Origin: CBFGTJ01 sp965651815
Lineage (GTDB): Bacteria > Actinomycetota > Acidimicrobiia > Acidimicrobiales > Microtrichaceae
DNA: 6,470 bases
Direction of reading: 5' to 3'
Assembly (NCBI GenBank): GCA_965651815.1
Contig: CBFGTJ010000181.1
Location: 1 to 6,470 of the forward strand
Part shown: one piece after another, positions 1-5,434 of the stretch
How positions within the stretch are numbered: the stretch's first letter is position 1
Layout of the letters: each line of letters starts with the position of its first letter
Notes under the pieces: generated by a model
Database searches by the model: none
What the model was told of the DNA's origin: nothing
The model's input: the letters and a program-made list of their open reading frames with translations, nothing else
Position numbers and translations under genes: made by a program

Positions 1-1
1 G

Positions 2-199
2 TTCCTGGCGCAGCCGATGTTCGTCGCCGAGGTGTTCACCGGCCTGCCCGGCATCTTCACCCCGGTCGAGGAGACGGTCGAGTCCTTCGAGATGCTCGTC
101 AACGGCGATCTCGACCACCTGCCCGAGCAGGCGTTCTACAACGTCGGTGGTGCGGAGGACGTCATGCGGAAGGCCAAGGAGCTGGAGAAGTCCGCCTGA
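2..199 (+). CDS. atpD: ATP synthase F1 subunit beta, C-terminal end (partial)
   Basis: This is the last 65 codons and stop of the catalytic beta subunit of F1Fo-ATP synthase; the rest lies upstream of the window. The beta subunit binds ADP and phosphate and makes ATP in the F1 head on the cytoplasmic side of the membrane. The visible part begins FLAQPMFVAEVFTG and continues with an ETVESFE helix, HLPEQAF and YNVGG, the usual C-terminal helical domain of beta. The Walker A/B and arginine regions are not in the window. The TGA stop (197-199) shares its A with the ATG of the next gene, so the two are probably translationally coupled. The identification rests on the C-terminal signature plus the adjacent epsilon gene. 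I consider it near certain. Confidence 0.95.
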   Translation, partial: FLAQPMFVAEVFTGLPGIFTPVEETVESFEMLVNGDLDHLPEQAFYNVGGAEDVMRKAKELEKSA

Positions 200-606
200 T
201 GGGCCTCACCGTCGAGCTGGTGTCCCCCGAACGCGTGGCCTATTCGGGCCGGGCGAAGATGGTGATCTGCCGCACCACCGGCGGTGACGTCGCCTTCCTT
301 CCGGGGCACGTGCCCTTCATCGGCGTCCTCTCGACGCACCCGGTCAGGGTGCTGCTCGAGGAGGGCGGCGAGAAGGTCATCGCGGTCCACCAGGGCTTCG
401 TCGAGGTGTCGCCGCCGGAGGGCGAGGACACCCGCGTGACGATCCTCTCCGACGTCTGCGAGCTGGCAGAGGCCATCGACGTGCCCCGGGCCGAGGCGGC
501 CCGGGCCAGGGCGGAGGAGGCGCTCGCCGCCAACCCCGAGGACCCCGAAGCCGCGGCGGCCCTCGCCCGTGCCCGGGTCCGGCTCGCCGTCGCCGAGACC
601 GCCTGA
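199..606 (+). CDS. atpC: ATP synthase F1 subunit epsilon
   Basis: This is the 135-residue epsilon subunit of F1Fo-ATP synthase, part of the central rotor stalk and an inhibitor of ATP hydrolysis. Residues 1-85 form the N-terminal beta-sandwich: it opens LTVELVSPER, has the family motif GDVAFLPGHVPFIGVL at about 29-44, and then HQGFVEV. Residues 90-135 are an alanine/glutamate/arginine-rich pair of helices, which is the mobile inhibitory hairpin, so the subunit is full length for the long form. The ATG overlaps the atpD stop (ATGA). A GGAGAAG stretch at 184-190 is a reasonable Shine-Dalgarno. In most bacteria atpC ends the operon. Here another same-strand gene starts only 37 nt later, with no strong stem-loop between them. 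Confidence 0.96.
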   Translation: MGLTVELVSPERVAYSGRAKMVICRTTGGDVAFLPGHVPFIGVLSTHPVRVLLEEGGEKVIAVHQGFVEVSPPEGEDTRVTILSDVCELAEAIDVPRAEAARARAEEALAANPEDPEAAAALARARVRLAVAETA

Positions 607-631
607 CCCGGATCGACGCCCCCACGGGCCG

Positions 632-637
632 TACCGT
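632..637 (+). promoter_or_regulatory. Possible -10 box for a leaderless transcript of the 2H-GNAT gene
   Basis: TACCGT fits the TANNNT form of an actinobacterial -10 box. It lies exactly 6 nt before the GTG at 644, so transcription would start at or next to the start codon. No Shine-Dalgarno precedes that GTG, which suits a leaderless mRNA. No good -35 is visible, and short motifs like this occur by chance. The alternative is read-through from the atp operon. Confidence 0.3.
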
Positions 638-643
638 GATCCC

Positions 644-1588
644 GTGGCCCGTCGCCGGTTCCTGGTCGCGCTCGTCCCGCCGCCCCGACTGCTGCACCAG
701 CTGAGGGGCCTGCGGGCGGCGCTCGGCGGCCCTGCCGTCGAGCGGATCGTCCCGCACGTCACGCTCGTCCCACCGTTCAACGTCCCCGACGGCGGCGACT
801 CGCAGGTCCGCCGCGACCTGCGCGCCGCGGTCACCGACGCCGCCCCCATCGAGGTCGTCCTGGGGCCGGCCGCGTCGTTCGCGCCGGCGAACCCCACGCT
901 GCACCTCGCGGTGGGCGGCGACCTCGCCGGTCTCGGGCGGCTGCGTGAGCGGGTGCGGGCGGTCGCACCCGGCCGCAGGGACCGTCACCCGTTCGTCCCG
1001 CACGTCACGCTGCTGCGCGACGCGTCGGCGGCGGTCACCGACGCGGCCCCGCAGGTCCTCCGCGGGACGATGGCACGGTGGACCGTGGACCGCGTCGAGT
1101 TGCTCGAGCAGGTCCACGACGGCGGGGAGACCCGCTGGCGGCCCGCCGCCCAGGAACCCCTCGGCGGGCCCGTCGTGGTCGGTCGCGGCGGGGTCGAGCT
1201 GCACCTGCGCACGACGCGGTTCGCGGAGCCGCTCTCCGGTGCCGACGAGGTCCCTGACGTGCCGGACACGGGGTGCGCGGAACCCCTCGTCGTGCTCGCC
1301 GAACCGCCACGCTCACCCGGCGAGGTGGTGGCGCTCGTGGCGGGCGCGGTCGAGGGCAGCGTCGCGACCCTCGCCGCCGTCGAGGTCGCCGAGCCCCACC
1401 GGCGCATCGGCGTCGGCCGTGCGGTGCTCGCCCGGTGGTGCTCCGAGGCCGCCTCGCTCGGTGCCGGGACCGTGATCGTCGAGGGCGTCGCCGCGGGCCC
1501 ACCCGAGCTGGCGGAGCTGCTCTCGGCGTCCGGGTTCAGCGCCGTCGGCGACCTGCACCTGCGGCGGCTGCGGGGTCCCACCGGGTAG
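644..1588 (+). CDS. 2H phosphoesterase ('2'-5' RNA ligase' family) fused to a GNAT-like domain
   Basis: The protein has 314 residues and two parts. Residues 1-175 have the layout of 2H phosphoesterases (the LigT/2'-5' RNA ligase superfamily): an N-terminal strand RRFLVALVP, a first HxT motif H38-V-T40 in PHVTLVPPF, and a second H120-V-T122 in PFVPHVTLL. The paired His and Thr residues hydrolyse or form 2'-5' or cyclic phosphodiester bonds in the family. Residues about 213-314 resemble the acetyl-CoA-binding half of a GNAT acetyltransferase, with R253-R-I-G-V-G258 matching motif A (R/QxxGxG/A), followed by a long helix and a final LLSASGFSAVGDLHLRR strand. I chose GTG 644 because homology to the first strand begins there; an in-frame GTG at 569 lies inside atpC and gives a proline/arginine tail unlike the family. 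The substrate is unknown. The GNAT part is weaker than the 2H part and may be incomplete. Confidence 0.8.
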   Translation: MARRRFLVALVPPPRLLHQLRGLRAALGGPAVERIVPHVTLVPPFNVPDGGDSQVRRDLRAAVTDAAPIEVVLGPAASFAPANPTLHLAVGGDLAGLGRLRERVRAVAPGRRDRHPFVPHVTLLRDASAAVTDAAPQVLRGTMARWTVDRVELLEQVHDGGETRWRPAAQEPLGGPVVVGRGGVELHLRTTRFAEPLSGADEVPDVPDTGCAEPLVVLAEPPRSPGEVVALVAGAVEGSVATLAAVEVAEPHRRIGVGRAVLARWCSEAASLGAGTVIVEGVAAGPPELAELLSASGFSAVGDLHLRRLRGPTG

Positions 1589-1608
1589 CTTGCCGGTGCG
1601 CGCGCCGC

Positions 1609-1625
1609 CGACGGTGCGGCCGTCG
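1609..1625 (+). other. Small perfect inverted repeat between the 2H-GNAT and SDR genes
   Basis: CGACGG (1609-1614) and CCGTCG (1620-1625) form a perfect 6-bp stem with a 5-nt loop. It sits 20 nt after the 2H-GNAT stop and directly before the AGGAG of the next gene. There is no T-run. It could be a weak terminator or a leader hairpin, or it may be chance in this GC-rich DNA. Confidence 0.3.
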
Positions 1626-1626
1626 C

Positions 1627-1631
1627 AGGAG
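1627..1631 (+). promoter_or_regulatory. Ribosome binding site of the SDR gene
   Basis: AGGAG lies 8 nt before the ATG at 1640. This good Shine-Dalgarno fixes the start of the short-chain dehydrogenase and contrasts with the SD-less GTG starts at 644 and 3500. Confidence 0.8.
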
Positions 1632-1639
1632 CGAGCGAG

Positions 1640-2443
1640 ATGTCCCAGTCCGCGAACCGCCGGTTCCCGTGGCGCACCGCCCTCGTCACCGGGGCGTCGA
1701 GCGGCATCGGTGAGGCGTTCGCACGGGAGCTGGCGTCCGCCGGAGTGGACCTGGTGCTCGTCGGGCGTGACGCCGGGCGGCTGGGGGCGCTCGCGGACGA
1801 GCTGGAGCGCACTCGGGGCATCTCGGTGGAGCCGATGGCGACGGACCTCAGCAGCCCGGTCGCCCGCAGCACGGTCGAGAAGCGGCTCGCGGACCCGGAC
1901 CACCCCGTCGACCTGCTCGTCAACAACGCGGGGTTCGGCACCAGCGGGCGGTTCGTCGACCTGCCGGTCGCCCGGGAGGAGCAGCAGATCCACCTCAACG
2001 TGGTCGCGGTGATGCGGCTGTCGGCCGCGGTGCTGCCGTCCATGGTCGAGCGCGGGCACGGCAACATCCTCAACGTGGGCTCCGTCGCCGGGCTGTACCC
2101 GACGCCGGACACCGCCACCTACGGGGCCACCAAGGCGTTCGTGTGCTCGTTCTCGGACGCGCTCCACGAGGAGCTGCGCGGCACCGGGGTGGTCGTCACC
2201 GTGTCGCTGCCGGGGTTGACCCGCACCCGCTTCCACGAGCGGTCCGGCTCGCCGACGACCGCTCCCGCCGCGGCGTGGCTCGACCCCGCGGCGGTCGCGC
2301 GCGCCTCGCTCGAGGCGGCGGCCGCCGGGCGGGCGCGCGTGGTGCCCGGCGCGCTCTACCGCACCGTCGCCGCGGCGATCGGGCCGGTCCCGCCGGGGCC
2401 GCGCCGCTGGCTCTACGCGCGCCTGCGGGGGCTGGTGCGCTGA
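1640..2443 (+). CDS. Short-chain dehydrogenase/reductase (SDR), classical type
   Basis: This is a cytosolic NAD(P)-dependent oxidoreductase of 267 residues, the usual classical SDR length. All hallmarks are present: the Rossmann motif TGASSGIG at 17-24, D69 for the adenine ring, NNAG at 95-98, catalytic N120, S148 in NVGS, and the YxxxK pair Y161/K165, followed by PG at 191-192. An arginine after the second strand (VGRD, R43) favours NADP(H) over NAD(H). The C-terminal 60 residues are rich in Ala, Arg and Pro and include a late WLYARLRGLVR helix. This resembles the DltE/YqjQ-like 'SDR family' proteins often annotated as oxidoreductases of unknown substrate. The start is supported by AGGAG 8 nt upstream. 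It lies 51 nt after the 2H-GNAT gene on the same strand, so co-transcription is possible but not shown. The substrate cannot be read from the sequence. Confidence 0.93.
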   Translation: MSQSANRRFPWRTALVTGASSGIGEAFARELASAGVDLVLVGRDAGRLGALADELERTRGISVEPMATDLSSPVARSTVEKRLADPDHPVDLLVNNAGFGTSGRFVDLPVAREEQQIHLNVVAVMRLSAAVLPSMVERGHGNILNVGSVAGLYPTPDTATYGATKAFVCSFSDALHEELRGTGVVVTVSLPGLTRTRFHERSGSPTTAPAAAWLDPAAVARASLEAAAAGRARVVPGALYRTVAAAIGPVPPGPRRWLYARLRGLVR

Positions 2444-2444
2444 G

Positions 2445-2467
2445 GGGCGCGCCCGGTCGGCGCGCCC
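2445..2467. terminator. Stem-loop between convergent genes, probable bidirectional terminator
   Basis: GGGCGCGCC (2445-2453) pairs perfectly with GGCGCGCCC (2459-2467) around the 5-nt loop CGGTC, giving a 9-bp all-G/C stem. It fills most of the 30-bp gap between the SDR stop on the plus strand and the glpX stop on the minus strand. It therefore could end transcription from both sides. There is no T-tract, which is common in actinobacterial terminators. Confidence 0.75.
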
Positions 2468-2473
2468 GCCACG

Positions 2474-3442
2474 TCAGTCCCTGAGCTTCTCGGGCCGGTG
2501 CTGCGCGTCGACGAAGCGGACCGTGCCCGACCGGGACCGCATGACCAGCGACTGCGTGGTCGCGCCGCGGCGGTTGTAGTGCACGCCACGGAGCAGGTCG
2601 CCGTCGGTGATGCCGGTCGCCGCGAAGAAGCAGTTGTCACCGGCGACGAGGTCGTCGGTGGTCAGGCACTTGTCGAGGTCGTAGCCGGCCTCGATCGCCG
2701 CGGCGCGCTCCTCCTCGTTGCGCGGCCACAGCCGGCCGATCTGCTCACCGCCGAGCGACTTGAGCGCCGCGGCGGCGATCACGCCCTCGGGCGTGCCGCC
2801 GATGCCGAACAGGATGTCCGCGCCCGAGCCGGGGATCGCCGTCGCGATCGCACCGGCGATGTCGCCGTCGGAGATCAGCCGGATGCGGGCACCGGCCTGG
2901 CGGATCTCGCCGATGATGTCCGCGTGGCGGTCGCGGTCGAGCACCACCGCGGTGACCTCGGTGACCTCGATGCCCTTGGCCTTGGCCACGGCACGGAGGT
3001 TGTGGGTGACCGACTCGCGCAGGTCGATGACGCCCTTGGCCTCGGGGCCGACGGCGATCTTCTCCATGTACACGCAGGGACCCGGGTCGAACATGGTCCC
3101 GCGCTCGGACACCGCGATCACCGCGACGGCGCCACCACGGCCCTTCGAGGTCAGCGTCGTGCCGTCGATCGGGTCCACGGCGATGTCGACCTCCGGCGGC
3201 GAGCCGTCGCCGACGACCTCGCCGTTGTAGAGCATCGGCGCCTCGTCCTTCTCGCCCTCGCCGATGATCACCGTGCCGGTCATCTGCACGGTGCCCATGA
3301 TCAGCCGCATGGCGTCGACGGCAGCCCCGTCGGCGCCCTCCTTGTCGCCCCGCCCGACCCACTTGGCCGCGGCGAGCGCCGCGGCCTCGGTCGTGCGGAC
3401 GAGCTCCATGGCCAGGTTGCGATCGGGTGCGTGCTTCGTCAT
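2474..3442 (-). CDS. glpX: Class II fructose-1,6-bisphosphatase
   Basis: GlpX hydrolyses fructose-1,6-bisphosphate to fructose-6-phosphate and phosphate, a committed step of gluconeogenesis in the cytosol. It is the usual FBPase of actinobacteria. The 322-residue product matches the family length. It shows the lithium-sensitive phosphatase fold signatures: D33 after the first helix, IIGEGEKDEAPML at 59-71 with metal-binding glutamates, and VDPIDGTTL at 89-97 with D90 and D93. Further on are LRLISDGD-like, GIGGTPEG and NCFFAATGITDG motifs typical of GlpX. I chose the ATG at 3442. The in-frame GTG two codons upstream would leave the AGGG only 3 nt away and is less likely. The gene is divergent from the unknown gene at 3500 (57-bp gap) and convergent with the SDR gene. 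No glycerol or fumarase genes flank it here. Confidence 0.97.
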   Translation of the reverse strand: MTKHAPDRNLAMELVRTTEAAALAAAKWVGRGDKEGADGAAVDAMRLIMGTVQMTGTVIIGEGEKDEAPMLYNGEVVGDGSPPEVDIAVDPIDGTTLTSKGRGGAVAVIAVSERGTMFDPGPCVYMEKIAVGPEAKGVIDLRESVTHNLRAVAKAKGIEVTEVTAVVLDRDRHADIIGEIRQAGARIRLISDGDIAGAIATAIPGSGADILFGIGGTPEGVIAAAALKSLGGEQIGRLWPRNEEERAAAIEAGYDLDKCLTTDDLVAGDNCFFAATGITDGDLLRGVHYNRRGATTQSLVMRSRSGTVRFVDAQHRPEKLRD

Positions 3443-3450
3443 GCCCACTG

Positions 3451-3456
3451 ACCCTA
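3451..3456 (-). promoter_or_regulatory. Possible -10 box or Shine-Dalgarno of glpX
   Basis: On the minus strand TAGGGT ends 8 nt before the glpX ATG. Read as TANNNT it would be a -10 box for a (near-)leaderless transcript, with a poor TTGGGG -35 candidate 18 nt further upstream. Read as AGGG it is a moderate Shine-Dalgarno. The sequence alone cannot decide between these. Confidence 0.3.
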
Positions 3457-3487
3457 CGAGACGGGGGTCACGGCCCCCAACCCGCGC

Positions 3488-3509
3488 GATCATGCACCCG
3501 TGCACGATC
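3488..3509. promoter_or_regulatory. 22-bp near-perfect palindrome over the start of the duplicated-domain gene
   Basis: GATCATGCAC (3488-3497) and GTGCACGATC (3500-3509) are inverted repeats with 9 of 10 pairs, separated by CC. The left arm contains GATCAT, a possible -10 placed 6 nt before the GTG start at 3500. The right arm begins with the start codon itself. If the transcript is leaderless only the right arm is transcribed, so the dyad fits an operator for a dimeric regulator better than an RNA hairpin. The binding protein is unknown. Confidence 0.4.
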
Positions 3510-4288
3510 CGACCGCCAGTGATCCCGCCCTCGACGAGGACCTCGGGGACGACCCCTCCGCGCCCATCGACGGGGATCCGATCGACGGGGATCCGGGCGA
3601 CGGCCAGCTGTCCTACGACTGCGCCGCATGGGCGGGCGAGACGAGGGGCCTGCTGCGGAGCCTGCTCGTCACCCAGGGCATCCCGCACGCGTGGCAGGGC
3701 ACCACGCTCACCGTCCGCGAGTCCGACGAGGAGGCAGTGGACGCGCTGATCGACGAGGTCGCCGGCTCGGCACGCCCCGCGCTCGACCCCGACGCCCCGA
3801 AGCTCGTCTACGAGGTCGGGTCGTGGCCGGCGTCGCTGCAGTCCGAGCTCGCCGCCGGCCTCGCGGAGTCCGACGTGCCCTACGAGTGGGACGAGCGCGG
3901 CGACCTGGTGGTGCTCGAAGCGGACGAGGACCTCGTCGAGCAGGTGCTCGCCGACCTGCCGGACCCGGAGGAGTCGGGGATCTCGAGCGACGACGGGGTG
4001 GCGGTCCACGAGGTGCTCGACCGGGTGTTCATGTCCGCCGACCGCCTGGCGCGCAACGGCGCCGACGCCGCGGGCACCGTCGGCCTGGTGGAGGCGGCCG
4101 AGGTGGTCGTGCAGCTCGCGCTGCCGTTCGGGTTCGAGCCGGGGCAGTGGCGGACCCTGGTCGGCGCGGTCGAGGAGCTGCGCGACGCCCTCGAGGGTGG
4201 GGAGGCCGACCCCGGCGACCCGAGCTCCGACGACGAGGTCGCCGAACTCGCGCGGCGCGTCCGCGACCTCGTGCGCAACTACGTCTGA
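3500..4288 (+). CDS. Acidic protein of unknown function with a tandemly duplicated domain
   Basis: I do not recognise this 262-residue protein. It starts with an Asp/Pro-rich, probably disordered tail (1-37) that includes PIDGDPIDGDPGDG. Two similar units of about 50 residues follow. Unit A (about 38-88) has YDCAAW, helix LLRSLL, GIPHAW, then LTVRESDEEAVDALI. Unit B (about 103-153) has YEVGSW, helix LQSELA, DVPYEW, then LVVLEADEDLVEQVL. Each reads as Y-x4-W, helix, [IV]P-[HY]-x-W, strand, D-E helix, an alpha/beta arrangement reminiscent of small DUF2007-type domains, though that link is only a guess. A mostly helical third part (168-232) and an acidic C-terminal helix complete it. No signal peptide or membrane segment is visible, so it is probably cytosolic. 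GTG 3500 is the only reasonable start before unit A, and it lacks a Shine-Dalgarno. Coding bias and conserved-looking layout support a real gene. Confidence 0.8.
   Translation: MHDPTASDPALDEDLGDDPSAPIDGDPIDGDPGDGQLSYDCAAWAGETRGLLRSLLVTQGIPHAWQGTTLTVRESDEEAVDALIDEVAGSARPALDPDAPKLVYEVGSWPASLQSELAAGLAESDVPYEWDERGDLVVLEADEDLVEQVLADLPDPEESGISSDDGVAVHEVLDRVFMSADRLARNGADAAGTVGLVEAAEVVVQLALPFGFEPGQWRTLVGAVEELRDALEGGEADPGDPSSDDEVAELARRVRDLVRNYV
3566..3595 (+). repeat. Perfect 15-bp tandem duplication within the acidic tail
   Basis: ATCGACGGGGATCCG occurs twice in direct succession (3566-3580 and 3581-3595), encoding the repeated IDGDP. A decayed further copy (GGCGACGG) follows. Being a multiple of three it keeps the frame. 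It looks like a replication-slippage expansion in a disordered segment. Confidence 0.9.
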
Positions 4289-5328
4289 GCCGCCACCAGC
4301 GGGTTGTGCTCCGGCGGCACCCGCTCGCCGGGCGGCGGCGGTGGGGGAGGGGTGCCGTCGCCGAACGGCGACCCGCCCAGCGACTCCCGCCCGTGCGGCT
4401 CGAGCCAGTTGGACAGGTCCGGCCCCGCCGGCACGATCCCGGTGGGGTTGATGTCCCGGTGCACGCAGTAGTAGTGGCGCTTGATGTGGTCGAAGTCGAC
4501 CGTGTCGCCGAAGCCGGGGGTGGTGAACAGGTCCCGGGCGTAGGCCCACAGCACCGGCATCTCGGTCAGCTTCGAGCGGTTGCACTTGAAGTGGCCGTGG
4601 TAGACGGCGTCGAAGCGCACGAGCGTGGTGAACAGGCGCACGTCCGCCTCGGTGATCGAGCCGCCCATGAGGTAGCGCTGCCGCTCGAGCCGCTCCGACA
4701 GCGCGTCGAGCCGTTCGAAGAGGCGGCGGTAGGCCTCGTCGTAGGCCGCCTGTGAACCGGCGAACCCGCACCGGTACACGCCGTTGTTGACGTCCCGGTA
4801 GATCTGCTCCATCAGGGCGTCCATCTCGTCGCGCAGGTGCTCCGGGTACAGGTCGGGTGCACCGGGCCGGTGGTGCTCGCGCCACTCCGTGGACAGGTCG
4901 AGCGTCATCTGCGCGTAGTCGTTGGTGACGACCTGGCCGCTCGGCACGTCGACGATCGCGGGCACGGTGATGCCCAGCTCGTAGCCGGGCACCCTCGCGA
5001 AGTAGGCCTCCTGGAGCCGCTCGATGCCCAGCACCGGGTCGCGCCCGCCGGGGTCCAGGTCGAAGGTCCAGCTGCGCGCGTCGTGGGTCGGCCCCGCGAC
5101 GCCCATCGACAGCACGTCCTCGAGCCCGAGGAGCCGGCGCACGATGATCGCCCGGTTCGCCCACGGGCAGGCACGGCTCACCACCAGGCGGTAGCGGCCG
5201 GGCTCCACCGGCCAGCCGTCGCGCCCATCCGCGGTGATGCGGGTCGAGATGTAGCGCTCGTCCCGGGTGAACTCCACACCGGGCTGCACGTACGAGCCGT
5301 CGAGGTGGTCCTGGTCGTCGTTGGCCAT
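4279..5328 (-). CDS. Xi-class glutathione transferase / glutathionyl-hydroquinone reductase homologue
   Basis: The 349-residue product belongs to the YqjG/ECM4 (Xi-class GST) family, which reduces thiol conjugates of hydroquinones through a catalytic cysteine. The N-terminal thioredoxin-like domain holds the active-site motif C54-P-W-A (in SRACPWANR), then WTFDLDPGGRDPVLG and TVPAIVD. The C-terminal helical domain carries DVNNGVYRCGFAGSQAAYDEA, YLMGGSITEADVRLFTTL, FKCNRSKL and the family-typical INPTGIVPAGPD. A proline-rich tail (a seven-proline run) follows and is not a usual family feature. I start at ATG 5328 because AGGA lies about 7 nt before it; the GTG one codon upstream is also possible. 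Actinobacteria generally use mycothiol rather than glutathione, so the true thiol partner is uncertain. The stop overlaps the convergent gene at 3500-4288 by 10 bp. Confidence 0.93.
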   Translation of the reverse strand: MANDDQDHLDGSYVQPGVEFTRDERYISTRITADGRDGWPVEPGRYRLVVSRACPWANRAIIVRRLLGLEDVLSMGVAGPTHDARSWTFDLDPGGRDPVLGIERLQEAYFARVPGYELGITVPAIVDVPSGQVVTNDYAQMTLDLSTEWREHHRPGAPDLYPEHLRDEMDALMEQIYRDVNNGVYRCGFAGSQAAYDEAYRRLFERLDALSERLERQRYLMGGSITEADVRLFTTLVRFDAVYHGHFKCNRSKLTEMPVLWAYARDLFTTPGFGDTVDFDHIKRHYYCVHRDINPTGIVPAGPDLSNWLEPHGRESLGGSPFGDGTPPPPPPPGERVPPEHNPLVAAQT

Positions 5329-5352
5329 CACAGGTTCCTACCTCATCCGCAC

Positions 5353-5390
5353 GTGACGCAGGCCCCGGCCCGGCGTCCGGGGGCCGTCAC
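5353..5390. other. Imperfect dyad in the divergent intergenic region
   Basis: GTGACG (5353-5358) matches CGTCAC (5385-5390). Inside these, GGCCCCGG (5361-5368) matches CCGGGGGCC (5377-5385) apart from one extra base and a short bulge. The dyad lies between the divergent transferase and iron-binding-protein genes, 25 bp from the transferase start. It could be an operator or a leader hairpin of the minus-strand gene. Confidence 0.35.
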
Positions 5391-5404
5391 ATGGGACGCC
5401 ACGC

Positions 5405-5434
5405 TTGCTTCCCCCAGGCGATCAGGTGTACTTA
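5405..5434 (+). promoter_or_regulatory. Candidate promoter of the iron-binding lipoprotein gene
   Basis: TTGCTT (5405-5410) and TACTTA (5429-5434) resemble -35 and -10 boxes with an 18-bp spacer. The surrounding stretch is clearly richer in A/T than the rest of the window. Transcription would start near 5441 and leave a leader of about 48 nt. TAACAT at 5433-5438 is an alternative -10. Confidence 0.45.

Noticed and set aside
569..643. Upstream GTG start at 569 for the 2H-GNAT protein
   Set aside because: It would lie inside atpC and add 25 Pro/Arg/Asp-rich residues before the conserved first strand; GTG 644 fits the family start.
136..897. Minus-strand open frame across atpC and the start of the 2H gene
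   Set aside because: It is antisense to conserved ATP synthase sequence and shows no recognisable domain.
985..2236. Long minus-strand open frames opposite the 2H-GNAT and SDR genes
   Set aside because: Their translations are low-complexity Arg/Ser/Pro/Ala-rich and have no motifs, while the plus strand carries clear catalytic motifs over the same bases.
2498..3451. Plus-strand open frame opposite glpX
   Set aside because: It mirrors the glpX codons and is rich in Arg, Asp, His and Gly; glpX on the minus strand is unmistakable.
4331..4360. GC-rich microsatellite-like run (ggcggcggcggtgggggagg)
   Set aside because: It is simply the codons for the proline run in the transferase tail on the minus strand; a G-quadruplex role is conceivable but unsupported.
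3443..5164. A very long minus-strand open frame running continuously upstream of glpX (about 570 extra codons)
   Set aside because: It is antisense to the duplicated-domain gene and out of frame with the transferase. Its translation is an Arg/Gly/Ala-rich sequence without domain signatures. Lack of stops is expected in such GC-rich DNA, and glpX homology begins at the ATG at 3442.
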